From: an uncultured Selenomonadaceae bacterium
Lineage (GTDB): Bacteria; Bacillota; Negativicutes; Selenomonadales; Selenomonadaceae
Length of the DNA stretch: 5,657 bases
Assembly: GCA_958415865.1 (NCBI GenBank)
Contig: CATYZV010000136.1
Location: forward strand, 1-5,657
Reading direction: 5' to 3'
How positions within the stretch are numbered: position 1 is the stretch's first letter; each line of letters opens with the position of its first letter. Position numbers and translations under genes: made by a program. The notes under the pieces are model-generated. The model saw only the letters and a list, made by a program, of their open reading frames with translations. It had not been told where the DNA came from and did not search any database. Below are positions 1 through 5,657 of this stretch, piece by piece.

Positions 1-2
1 AT

Positions 3-437
3 ATGTCGCAGATGAATGTGATGAACTCAGATGTTTTCTTTGATAGATATATTAAGGAAGATTTTGAAACGGCACACGTGCCGCACGTCTTTGAAGATGT
101 ATGCCGCCAATATCTCATCTGGCGCAATCAGAATGGCTTTACGGCAGAACCGTTTGAGCAGATAGGCAAGTATTATTACGATGATCCTGAAACGAAGAGT
201 AACGGTGAATTTGATATCGTTACGAAAGATACTCTTGGATATATTTTCTATGAAGCGAAATTCAAGAAAGTTCCGCTGACAATGCAGATGATAGAACAGG
301 ACCTAGAACAGGTCAAACGAACGAAGATAAAATGCTATAAATACGGCTTTTTCTCGCGCAGCGGTTTTGCTGATAATGTTAATAAGAAAGATTTTATACT
401 GATAAAGCTGTCAGATTTATTTGCCGATGTAAATTAG
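3..437 (+). CDS. C-terminal part of a DUF234-type AAA ATPase (PD-(D/E)XK-like domain), probably 5'-truncated by the window edge
   Basis: The 144 readable residues resemble the C-terminal DUF234 domain found at the end of archaeal-type stand-alone ATPases, proteins usually about 450 residues long. Visible signs are the opening helix FDRYIKEDFE (13-22), then FEDVCRQYL (30-38) with Glu31, then GEFDIV (68-73) with Glu69/Asp71, and YEAKF (83-87) with Glu84-x-Lys86. This spacing is that of a PD-(D/E)XK nuclease-like fold. A later GFFSRSGF segment (115-122) is also typical. No Walker A or B motif is present, so the ATPase part would lie to the left of base 1. The ATG at base 3 is therefore probably internal, and no ribosome site can be examined. 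The cellular role of these ATPases is unknown. The gene looks richer in A+T than ctpA (many AAA, TAT and ATA codons), which may reflect separate ancestry. A free-standing small nuclease-like protein is the alternative. Family assignment is from memory of the family, not a search. Confidence 0.7.
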   Translation: MSQMNVMNSDVFFDRYIKEDFETAHVPHVFEDVCRQYLIWRNQNGFTAEPFEQIGKYYYDDPETKSNGEFDIVTKDTLGYIFYEAKFKKVPLTMQMIEQDLEQVKRTKIKCYKYGFFSRSGFADNVNKKDFILIKLSDLFADVN

Positions 438-448
438 GATGGTATATT

Positions 449-485
449 TTATTCGGATGTAACCGAGTCGGATGAATCCGAATAA
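449..485. repeat. Inverted-repeat cluster after the DUF234 gene
   Basis: ATTCGGAT (451-458) is matched by ATCCGAAT (476-483), and two flanking T-A pairs extend the stem to 10 bp around a 17-base loop. A third related arm, TCGGAT (468-473), pairs alternatively with ATCCGA (476-481) across two bases, so two structures compete. It lies just past the stop codon. The nearest T-run (493-497) is about ten bases from the stem, which is poor for an intrinsic terminator. It could be a weak 3' end structure or a protein-binding site. Confidence 0.4.
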
Positions 486-522
486 TACAGGGCTTTTTGA
501 TACTCTGATGAATAAAGTGATG

Positions 523-551
523 TTTACTAAATCAGTCAGAAATGGTATTAT
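523..551 (+). promoter_or_regulatory. Candidate sigma-A-type promoter for ctpA
   Basis: TTTACT (523-528, 4 of 6 matches to TTGACA) and TATTAT (546-551, 5 of 6 to TATAAT) are separated by exactly 17 bases. Transcription would start near 558 and leave a leader of about 50 bases before ctpA. The surrounding gap is AT-rich, so a chance match is possible. Confidence 0.4.
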
Positions 552-561
552 GGTAGATATA

Positions 562-588
562 GTTTGGTTTTGCCAAGCAAATTTTTTT
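562..588 (+). other. Small hairpin followed by a T-run in the ctpA leader
   Basis: GTTTGG (562-567) can pair with CCAAGC (573-578), with one G-T wobble, around a five-base loop. AAA and seven T residues (582-588) follow. It has the shape of a weak intrinsic terminator and lies between the proposed promoter and ctpA. It could end read-through from the upstream gene or dampen ctpA transcription. The stem is short, so either role is tentative. Confidence 0.3.
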
Positions 589-606
589 ATGGTGATGGTA
601 ATTTAA

Positions 607-1755
607 ATGAAGACATTTTTAAAGACGGGTATCAAGATACTGATCATCGTCATTCTCTCGTCGATGGCGACGCTGGGTACTATTTACTACGCGCTGGGGC
701 TGAATGAGCACGGTTTTTCCAATCTGCTGCGCTTTATCACGGCGTATAGGTTTGTGCAGACGCGGTATGTGGGAGCTACGGACGATACGAAGCTGATCGA
801 CAGTGCGATCGACGGCATGGTGAAGTCGCTGGGCGATCCTCATTCCAATTATCTCGATCCTGAGATGTACAAGATGCTGATGGAGCAGACGCAGGGTTCG
901 TTTGGCGGCATCGGTGTCATCATGGGTCAGGGCAAGGATAATTCTATACGCATTGTGTCGGTGATGGAGGATTCACCGGGGCAGAAGGCTGGGCTTGCTG
1001 AAGGGGATCAGATCATGGCTGTTGACGGCACGAGCGTCGATGAGCTGCCGTTTGACCAGGTGGCTGCTCATGTGCGCGGCGAGGCTGGGACGAATGTCGT
1101 CTTGACGATAATGCGCGACGGACAGCAGATGGATTTCACGATCACTCGCGACAATATAAAGCTCAAGACGGTCGGCCATGAAATGCTGGACGACGGCATC
1201 GGCTACATTCAGATTGCTTCGTTCTCGGAAGATACGGCTAAGGAATTCACTGATGCTTATACGGATCTGCAAAACAACGGCATGAAGGGCATGATCATCG
1301 ACCTGCGCAATGATCCGGGCGGACTGCTGACGGCGTGCGTCGATATAGCCAAGCAGATAGTGCCGAAGGGAACTATTGTTTCGATCACGGATAAAGACGG
1401 CAATACGGAAACGTATACATCGGATTTAGCAGAAACGAAGTATCCTATCGTGGTGCTTATCAACAAGAATAGCGCGAGTGCATCGGAAATTCTCGCCGGT
1501 GCGCTGCAGGATACAGGAGCAGCTGAACTGGTGGGCACTACGTCTTACGGCAAAGGCTCAGTGCAGACTATCCTGCCGATGTCGGGCGAAGATGCTGTCA
1601 AGCTGACGATTGCCAAGTACTATACTCCCAGCGGACGCTCCATCGACGGCACGGGCATCACGCCGGACGTACAGGTGGATATGGATGAAAGTGCCTCAAG
1701 CGACATTCAGCTTGCCAAGGCGATTGAAATTTTAAAGCAAAAATTATCGCAGTGA
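607..1755 (+). CDS. ctpA: S41 family carboxyl-terminal processing protease, membrane-anchored
   Basis: This is a serine protease that cuts proteins near their C-termini outside the cytoplasmic membrane. An uncleaved-looking hydrophobic segment (about residues 9-30, after Lys2, Lys6 and Lys10) should anchor it, with the rest extracytoplasmic. Next come the CTP N-terminal helical region with the conserved LGDPHSNYLD (75-84), a PDZ domain (about 98-182) that recognises substrate C-termini, and the S41 core (about 195-358). The catalytic set fits Prc/CtpB spacing: Ser291 in NSASASE, Lys316 in YGKGSVQ (25 residues later) and Gln320, with Asp302 at +11. At 382 residues it is the compact form, without an extra C-terminal peptidoglycan-binding domain. 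The ATG at 607 is chosen because it precedes the membrane segment directly; GGTGATGG (591-598) is a modest ribosome site eight bases away. It converges on ilvN and shares a terminator with it. The family is certain; the substrate and the exact paralog name (ctpA or ctpB) are not. Confidence 0.95.
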   Translation: MKTFLKTGIKILIIVILSSMATLGTIYYALGLNEHGFSNLLRFITAYRFVQTRYVGATDDTKLIDSAIDGMVKSLGDPHSNYLDPEMYKMLMEQTQGSFGGIGVIMGQGKDNSIRIVSVMEDSPGQKAGLAEGDQIMAVDGTSVDELPFDQVAAHVRGEAGTNVVLTIMRDGQQMDFTITRDNIKLKTVGHEMLDDGIGYIQIASFSEDTAKEFTDAYTDLQNNGMKGMIIDLRNDPGGLLTACVDIAKQIVPKGTIVSITDKDGNTETYTSDLAETKYPIVVLINKNSASASEILAGALQDTGAAELVGTTSYGKGSVQTILPMSGEDAVKLTIAKYYTPSGRSIDGTGITPDVQVDMDESASSDIQLAKAIEILKQKLSQ

Positions 1756-1776
1756 GCAGGTTGTAGATATGTATAG

Positions 1777-1811
1777 AAAAGGACAGAAACGATTTTGTTT
1801 CTGTCCTTTTT
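1777..1811. terminator. Bidirectional intrinsic terminator between ctpA and ilvN
   Basis: A perfect 14-bp inverted repeat runs from AAAAGGACAGAAAC (1777-1790) to GTTTCTGTCCTTTT (1797-1810), with a six-base loop GATTTT. It reads as GC-containing stem plus T-tract on both strands. It sits 21 bases after the ctpA stop and 29 bases beyond the ilvN stop, so it can end both convergent transcripts. Confidence 0.93.
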
Positions 1812-1839
1812 CAATGCTGATATTAAATTGACTATAGTA

Positions 1840-2343
1840 TCAGTCCATCTTTTTTACAGGGATAGGGCCGCGCGACATAGTGAGAGTACCCGTGCGGGCT
1901 ATTTCAATGATTTCGTAGTCTTTGAGCATAGCGCAGAGCGCATCTATCTTCGTATGAGCACCGGTCAATTCGATTACGAGCGTTTCGCGGTGGATATCGA
2001 CGATCTTGGCGCGGAAGATGTTGACGATGTTGACGATATCGTTGCGCGAGATAGGATCTGCTTTGACTTTGATCAAGACGAGTTCGCGGTTGATGGAGTC
2101 GATATGTGTCAGATTTACTATTTTGATGACGTTGATGAGCTTGTTGATCTGCTTCATGACCTGATTGACTTCATTTTCGTCTTCAGCCGAGAGCACAAAG
2201 CTCATGCGTGTTACGTTTTTTTCTTCGGTATAGCCGACTGACAGCGTGTTGATGTTGAACGAACGGCGGCTGATCAGTGCAACGATGTGGGTCAGTACGC
2301 CGGGTGTATCTTCGGCTAATAATGTCAGTTCGTATTTTTTCAT
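1840..2343 (-). CDS. ilvN: Acetohydroxyacid synthase small (regulatory) subunit
   Basis: This is the regulatory partner of IlvB, which raises catalytic activity and normally confers feedback inhibition by valine. The 167 residues match the usual length. An N-terminal ACT domain (about 3-78) opens with EDTPGVLTHI (11-20) and continues SRRSFNINTLSVG (25-37). A C-terminal AHAS small-subunit domain (about 84-160) carries ELVLIKV and ends TGTLTMSRG (151-159). Compared with E. coli IlvH, Gly15 and Asn30 align with valine-site residues Gly14 and Asn29. Asp12 replaces Asn11, and Ser28 stands where most homologues have Gly (RRGFNI), so valine sensitivity may differ; that is inference. The ATG lies inside the ilvB stop region (ATGA overlap). 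GGAGG (2358-2354) within the last ilvB codons gives a ribosome site ten bases upstream, so translation of the two subunits should be coupled. The gene is last in the cluster and ends before the shared terminator. Confidence 0.97.
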   Translation of the reverse strand: MKKYELTLLAEDTPGVLTHIVALISRRSFNINTLSVGYTEEKNVTRMSFVLSAEDENEVNQVMKQINKLINVIKIVNLTHIDSINRELVLIKVKADPISRNDIVNIVNIFRAKIVDIHRETLVIELTGAHTKIDALCAMLKDYEIIEIARTGTLTMSRGPIPVKKMD

Positions 2344-4031
2344 TTATTGCCTGCCTCCAATACCATTTGGTCGAGCCTTCCGCCTGCCGGAACCATCGGG
2401 AATACATCTTCTTCATCGGGAATTATTACATCGGCGAGGATAGGGCCGGGATAGTTCAGTACTTCTGCCAGCTGTTCTTTGAGATTTTCTCTATTTTCAA
2501 TGCGCACGCCTTTCATGCCCATAGCTTCAGCGATTTTTACGAGGTCGTATTTGCCGCGCAGCTTAGAATGAGAGTAATGGTGATTGTAAAACATGCGCTG
2601 CCACTGTGCTACCATGCCCAGCATATGGTTGTCGAGCACGATGACTTTGATGTCGAGATCGTTGTCGGCTGTGGTGGCAAATTCCTGGCAGTTCATCATG
2701 ATGGAGCCGTCGCCGGTAAAGAGGACGACGCGCTTGTCGGGATGTGCGAGCTTGACACCCATAGCAGCAGGCAGTCCGAAGCCCATAGTGCCGAGACCGC
2801 CGGAGGTGATGAAGCTGCGTTCTTTGCGGAAATTGTAATACTGCGCTGCCCACATCTGATGCTGGCCTACGTCGGTTACGACGATCGTATCCTTGTCGCA
2901 GAGGCCGCTAATCAGGGAAACGACTTCTTCCGGCATGATGTACTGGTCATGCTGGCGGTACACGAGCGGGTGTTTTTTGTTCACGTCGAAGATGTATTCG
3001 CGCCACGGTTCATACTGGCGTTTGAGGCGGCTGCCGATGACGGACAGCTTGGCTGCAAACAGAGGCAGAGACCAGCGCAGATCGCCGACGACGCTGTAAT
3101 CTACAGGCACATTCTTGCTGATTTCAGCACTGTCGATGTCGAAGTGGGCGATTTTTGCATTCGGGGCAAATTCGGAAGTCTTGCCCGTAACGCGGTCGTC
3201 AAAGCGAACGCCGATGCCGATCAGGAGGTCTGATTCCATAACGGCAGTGTTAGCAGCGTAAGTGCCGTGCATGCCGACCATGCCGAGCGATTCTTCGCTG
3301 TCAGATTCGATTGCGCCGCGGCCCATCAGGCTGTCTACTACCGGTATGCCGGTCGTTTCAGCGATCTGGCGGATATAAGGAGCCGTATCGGAGGAAATAA
3401 CACCGCCGCCGACGAAAATGACAGGTTTTTCAGCATCTTTGAGTGCGTCGATCAAGTTGTCGATATCATCTGTATTGCCGTCTTTTTGCAGGCGGTAGCC
3501 GGGCAGATTTACCGTGCCGGGATAGTGGAAATCTATTTCCTTTTCAAATACATCCTTGGCGATGTCGATGACTACAGGGCCGGGTCTGCCGGTCGTCGCA
3601 ATATGAAATGCTTCTTTAAAAACGCGAGGCAGATCCTCGATTTTCTTCAATAAGTAATTGTGTTTCGTTACCGGCATGGTGATGCCGCATACGTCAGCTT
3701 CCTGGAAGGAATCGCGTCCGATGAGATTTGTCGCTACCTGTCCGGTGATGCAGACGAGCGGTATGGAATCGATATTCGCTGTTGCAATGCCTGTTACGAG
3801 GTTGGCTGCACCGGGGCCGGAAGTGGCAAAGCATACGCCTGGCTTGCCCGAAGCGCGGGCATAGCCGTCAGCTGCGTGAATAGCACCTTGTTCGTGTTTT
3901 GTCAAAATATGGGGAAATTCATTTTTGTACAATGCGTCGTAAAGCGTGAGCACTGCACCGCCCGGATAGCCGAAAACGAGATCGACGTTCTCTTTCTTCA
4001 GGCATTCGATGACTGCTTGAGCACCGTTCAT
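2340..4031 (-). CDS. ilvB: Acetohydroxyacid (acetolactate) synthase, large catalytic subunit
   Basis: This thiamine diphosphate enzyme condenses two pyruvates to 2-acetolactate (valine, leucine) or pyruvate plus 2-oxobutyrate to 2-aceto-2-hydroxybutyrate (isoleucine). The 563 residues show the three expected domains: an N-terminal PYR domain (about 1-165) with FGYPGG (20-25) and catalytic Glu47 in KHEQGA; a central FAD-binding domain (about 186-320) with RFDDRVTGK (276-284); and a C-terminal PP domain with GDGS (440-443) and the Mg ligand Asn468, 27 residues after Asp441. The usual Asn-Asn pair here reads Asp467-Asn468, a small deviation that keeps the ligand. GQVAT (97-101) and QWQRMFY (476-482) support the anabolic AHAS rather than the catabolic AlsS. 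The ATG at 4031 has an excellent site, AAGGAGG (4046-4040), eight bases away, and starts at the family's usual TGAQ-like N-terminus (MNGAQAV). It overlaps ilvN by four bases and lies 161 bases downstream of ilvC, past a terminator. Confidence 0.98.
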   Translation of the reverse strand: MNGAQAVIECLKKENVDLVFGYPGGAVLTLYDALYKNEFPHILTKHEQGAIHAADGYARASGKPGVCFATSGPGAANLVTGIATANIDSIPLVCITGQVATNLIGRDSFQEADVCGITMPVTKHNYLLKKIEDLPRVFKEAFHIATTGRPGPVVIDIAKDVFEKEIDFHYPGTVNLPGYRLQKDGNTDDIDNLIDALKDAEKPVIFVGGGVISSDTAPYIRQIAETTGIPVVDSLMGRGAIESDSEESLGMVGMHGTYAANTAVMESDLLIGIGVRFDDRVTGKTSEFAPNAKIAHFDIDSAEISKNVPVDYSVVGDLRWSLPLFAAKLSVIGSRLKRQYEPWREYIFDVNKKHPLVYRQHDQYIMPEEVVSLISGLCDKDTIVVTDVGQHQMWAAQYYNFRKERSFITSGGLGTMGFGLPAAMGVKLAHPDKRVVLFTGDGSIMMNCQEFATTADNDLDIKVIVLDNHMLGMVAQWQRMFYNHHYSHSKLRGKYDLVKIAEAMGMKGVRIENRENLKEQLAEVLNYPGPILADVIIPDEEDVFPMVPAGGRLDQMVLEAGNK

Positions 4032-4039
4032 GACAAAAG

Positions 4040-4046
4040 CCTCCTT
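4040..4046 (-). promoter_or_regulatory. Strong ribosome binding site of ilvB
   Basis: AAGGAGG on the minus strand is a full match to the anti-Shine-Dalgarno core and lies eight bases before the ilvB ATG, fixing that start. The independent strong site fits ilvB being able to initiate without coupling to ilvC. Confidence 0.85.
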
Positions 4047-4092
4047 ATTGCTTGATGACTAATAGCTTATAATATCTTACACTTCTTAAATT

Positions 4093-4103
4093 ATTATATT
4101 ATA
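4093..4103 (-). promoter_or_regulatory. Possible internal promoter -10 region for ilvBN
   Basis: On the minus strand TATAATATAAT gives two overlapping perfect -10 hexamers, between the ilvC terminator and ilvB. No convincing -35 box is found 16-18 bases upstream of either, and the stretch is very AT-rich, so this is only a candidate. An initiation site here would explain how ilvBN is expressed beyond the terminator. Confidence 0.25.
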
Positions 4104-4135
4104 ATGATGCAAAATCCTCTATTTCCCTACTCAGT

Positions 4136-4166
4136 AAAAAAAAGAGATGCTTTGCAGCACCTCTTT
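4136..4166 (-). terminator. Intrinsic terminator or attenuator between ilvC and ilvB
   Basis: Read on the minus strand, AAAGAGGTGCT (4166-4156) pairs with AGCATCTCTTT (4151-4141), with one G-T wobble, around the GNRA tetraloop GCAA. The T-tract is eight bases long (4143-4136), its first three inside the stem. It begins 26 bases past the ilvC stop. The form is that of an efficient terminator, so ilvBN transcription should be lower than ilvC or separately driven. The plus strand also ends in a T-run (4164-4168), but no plus-strand gene needs it. Confidence 0.85.
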
Positions 4167-4192
4167 TTACCTTTAAAGAAACTGTCTCAATA

Positions 4193-5203
4193 TTAGTTGT
4201 TGAGAAGTTTGTCTTCGTCTTTCCAGTTGTAGAGCTTGCGCAGTTCTGCACCGACTTTTTCGCACTGATGTTCAGCAGCTTTAGCGCGGAGAGCGAGGAA
4301 GTGCGGGCGGCCGACTTTGTTTTCGACGAGCCATTCTTTAGCAAACGAGCCATCCTGAATTCTCTTGAGGATGTTCTTCATTGCAGCTCTGGATTCTTTG
4401 CCGATTACCTGAGGGCCTGCGTAGTAGTCGCCGTATTCAGCCGTATCGGAAATGGAAGTGCGCATGCCTGCAAAGCCGCTTTCATAGATGAGGTCAACGA
4501 TCAGTTTCATTTCATGGATACATTCAAAGTAAGCATTGCGGGGATCATAGCCTGCTTCAACCAGAGTTTCAAAGCCGGCGTGCATCAGTTCGCATACGCC
4601 GCCGCAGAGAACAGCCTGTTCGCCGAAGAGGTCAGTTTCAGTTTCAGTTTTGAAAGTAGTTTCGAGAACGCCTGCACGGGAACCGCCGAGAGCTTTTGCA
4701 TAAGCAAGAGCGACATCCTGAGCGTGGCCGGTTGCATCCTGTTCAACAGCGACGAGGCAGGGAGTGCCGCGGCCTGCAACGTATTCGCTTCTTACAGTGT
4801 GGCCCGGAGCTTTCGGAGCGATCATCGTTACATCGACATCTTTCGGAGGAACGATCTGATGGAAGTGGATGCAGAAGCCATGAGCGAACATCAGCATATT
4901 GCCGGGTTTGAGGTTCGGTTCAATGGATTCTTTGTAGAGCTGAGCCTGTTTTTCATCGTTGATGAGGATTACGATGATATCTGCCTGTGCAGCAGCTTCA
5001 GCAGCAGTGTAGACTTTCAGTCCCTGTGCTTCAGCTTTAGCCCAGGATTTGCTGCCTTTATAAAGGCCGACGCAAACGTCAACGCCGGATTCTTTCAGAT
5101 TCAGTGCATGAGCATGACCCTGGCTGCCGTAACCGATTACAGCTACTTTTTTGCCTTTCAGTAAATTGAGATCGCAGTCAGCATCATAGAATATTTTTGC
5201 CAT
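4193..5203 (-). CDS. ilvC: Ketol-acid reductoisomerase (class I)
   Basis: It isomerises and reduces 2-acetolactate or 2-aceto-2-hydroxybutyrate to the dihydroxy acid, using Mg2+ and NAD(P)H. The 336 residues are the short class I length. The Rossmann domain (about 1-182) carries [13 protein letters not shown] (24-36), the cofactor loop GLYKGSKSW (46-54), His108 in FAHGF and KAPGHTVR (131-138). The knotted helical domain (about 183-328) carries metal ligands Asp191 and Glu195 in TDLFGEQ, Glu227 and Glu231 in ECIHE, and substrate-side Ser252. Tyr48 sits where class I enzymes usually have Arg, while the phosphate-binding Ser51 and Ser53 remain, so NADPH use is still the likelier guess. The ATG at 5203 begins the canonical MAKIFYD N-terminus; AAAGGAAGA (5219-5211) is the ribosome site. 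It is the first gene after the T-box leader and is followed by its own terminator before ilvB. Confidence 0.98.
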   Translation of the reverse strand: MAKIFYDADCDLNLLKGKKVAVIGYGSQGHAHALNLKESGVDVCVGLYKGSKSWAKAEAQGLKVYTAAEAAAQADIIVILINDEKQAQLYKESIEPNLKPGNMLMFAHGFCIHFHQIVPPKDVDVTMIAPKAPGHTVRSEYVAGRGTPCLVAVEQDATGHAQDVALAYAKALGGSRAGVLETTFKTETETDLFGEQAVLCGGVCELMHAGFETLVEAGYDPRNAYFECIHEMKLIVDLIYESGFAGMRTSISDTAEYGDYYAGPQVIGKESRAAMKNILKRIQDGSFAKEWLVENKVGRPHFLALRAKAAEHQCEKVGAELRKLYNWKDEDKLLNN

Positions 5204-5269
5204 TAAAAACTCTTCCTTTCATCTGCCCTCAGACAGACATATAATATTGATTGTTTACGCAAAGTATAT

Positions 5270-5319
5270 AAAAAACGTCCCTTGACGGCTCGATGAATAA
5301 TCAAGCGCATCAAGGGACG
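5270..5319 (-). terminator. T-box-controlled terminator
   Basis: CGTCCCTTGA (5319-5310) pairs with TCAAGGGACG (5285-5276). An inner helix GCTTGAT/ATCGAGC (5306-5300 / 5294-5288, one wobble) extends it, and six T residues (5275-5270) follow. Its 5' arm overlaps the antiterminator pairing partner, as expected when charged tRNA leads to termination 66 bases before ilvC. Confidence 0.93.
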
Positions 5320-5488
5320 ATCTTTAACCGTGGTACCACCCAAATTCTGCTGCACCATTGCAGCACTCTATATACATCTGTAATCACTGCTTTACTAGCA
5401 GCAATACCATACAAATGTATTTTCCGATAACGGGGAAAACCGTTTTGATTTACTCAGCAAATACCTTTGAACCAAAATCCTCCCGGAT

Positions 5489-5491
5489 GAT
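5489..5491 (-). promoter_or_regulatory. T-box specifier codon ATC (isoleucine)
   Basis: In the 3' strand of the stem I internal loop the minus strand reads GTGAACATCATCC. The pattern GAA-C-codon-A places ATC at 5491-5489, followed by A5488, calling for tRNA-Ile with anticodon GAU. A second ATC (5488-5486) is out of the usual position but would also mean isoleucine. Isoleucine fits an ilv target. Confidence 0.75.
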
Positions 5492-5618
5492 GTTCACCGA
5501 AGCCATCACACCGGTTCGCACCAAACACCGGCTCTCTGAAGCTTTTTGCCCTCGATTACTTTTCCGTTCACGGGATTTAGGCTATTCGATTGTGTTTACA
5601 ACTTTACGATATGTATAC

Positions 5619-5645
5619 ATTATAACATCGAGAATGATTTGTCAA
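5619..5645 (-). promoter_or_regulatory. Promoter of the T-box-ilvC transcript
   Basis: A perfect TTGACA (5645-5640) and a perfect TATAAT (5624-5619) lie on the minus strand, only 15 bases apart. TG at 5627-5626 gives an extended -10 (TGTTATAAT) that could offset the short spacer. Transcription would start near 5612, just ahead of the T-box stem I. Confidence 0.75.
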
Positions 5646-5657
5646 GAACTTTTTATG

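Larger units (their letters stand above)
5270..5612 (-). ncRNA. T-box riboswitch leader of ilvC, isoleucine type
   Basis: The 454-base gap right of ilvC is mostly a T-box leader on the minus strand. Stem I is closed by AAATCC (5578-5573) with GGATTT (5480-5475). It contains the loop E AGTA (5560-5557) opposite GAA (5495-5493), the AG-rich AGAGAG (5537-5532), and a distal hairpin CCGGT/ACCGG (5531-5527 / 5515-5511). A stem II region follows with TTTTCC...GGAAAA. Stem III is TGCTGC/GCAGCA (5365-5360 / 5353-5348). The T-box itself, GGGTGGTACCACGG (5341-5328), matches the family consensus. Its bulge TGGT pairs with an ACCA tRNA end, so discriminator A, as in tRNA-Ile. GGG (5341-5339) can pair with CCC (5316-5314), the 5' arm of the terminator, giving mutually exclusive states. 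Uncharged tRNA should permit ilvC transcription. The class is certain; helix limits are by eye. Confidence 0.95.

Noticed and set aside
438..606. Small gene or riboswitch in the gap before ctpA
   Set aside because: No start codon with a ribosome site opens a convincing frame, and no known riboswitch consensus is visible. Only the repeat cluster, a promoter candidate and a weak hairpin can be supported.
1795..2241. A 148-codon plus-strand frame starting in the terminator loop region
   Set aside because: It is antisense to ilvN and rich in Asp-Val repeats that mirror Ile/Asn/Val codons of IlvN. It has no family resemblance.
2277..3233. A 318-codon open frame on the plus strand
   Set aside because: It lies wholly antisense to the end of ilvB and the start of ilvN, whose motifs are certain. 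Its protein has no recognisable domain, and its length follows from the codon bias of the opposite strand.
4032..4135. A second T-box or other riboswitch ahead of ilvB
   Set aside because: No GGGTGGNACC element or structured leader is present, and about 100 AT-rich bases are too short.
4268..5164. A 298-codon open frame on the plus strand
   Set aside because: It is antisense to ilvC and its translation is a Ser/Phe/Ala-rich string without domain logic, typical of a mirror frame of a conserved gene.
1..5657. CRISPR array, insertion sequence, phage or defence system, or tRNA
   Set aside because: There are no regularly spaced repeats, transposase motifs or terminal inverted repeats, and no cloverleaf. 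The DUF234 fragment alone does not support a defence system.

Overview
The window holds a branched-chain amino acid block (ilvC, ilvB, ilvN on the minus strand) behind a T-box riboswitch. It is convergent with a C-terminal processing protease gene (ctpA type, plus strand). The 3' part of an ATPase-like gene lies at the left edge. A T-box, intrinsic terminators and strong purine-rich Shine-Dalgarno sites point to the Firmicutes lineage. Moderate base composition and the style of the proteins suggest, without proof, a Negativicutes-like anaerobe (Selenomonas/Mitsuokella-type) rather than a Bacillus. That placement is inference.

Left part: bases 3-437 encode about 144 residues that look like the C-terminal DUF234 / PD-(D/E)XK-like domain of a stand-alone AAA ATPase, probably cut by the window edge. 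A 169-base AT-rich gap follows, with an inverted-repeat cluster (449-485) and a plausible sigma-A-type promoter (523-551). Then comes ctpA (607-1755), a membrane-anchored PDZ plus S41 serine protease. A perfect 14-bp hairpin with A and T flanks (1777-1811) lies between the convergent ctpA and ilvN and can serve as terminator for both.

Right part, read on the minus strand from 5657 downwards: a promoter (5645-5619) and an isoleucine-type T-box leader (about 5612-5270) with specifier ATC, a T-box bulge TGGT and a terminator. Then ilvC (ketol-acid reductoisomerase), a second strong intrinsic terminator (4166-4136), ilvB (acetohydroxyacid synthase large subunit) and ilvN (regulatory small subunit). 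The last two overlap by four bases.

How it works together: IlvBN makes 2-acetolactate and 2-aceto-2-hydroxybutyrate, and IlvC converts these to the dihydroxy acids on the way to valine, leucine and isoleucine. Uncharged tRNA-Ile should stabilise the antiterminator and let transcription run into ilvC. The hairpin between ilvC and ilvB suggests that ilvBN is either reached by partial read-through or has its own promoter. I found no CRISPR array, mobile element, tRNA, rRNA or evidence of an undescribed system. The points most worth checking are regulatory (T-box specifier, ilvC-ilvB terminator) and a non-consensus residue in the IlvC cofactor loop.
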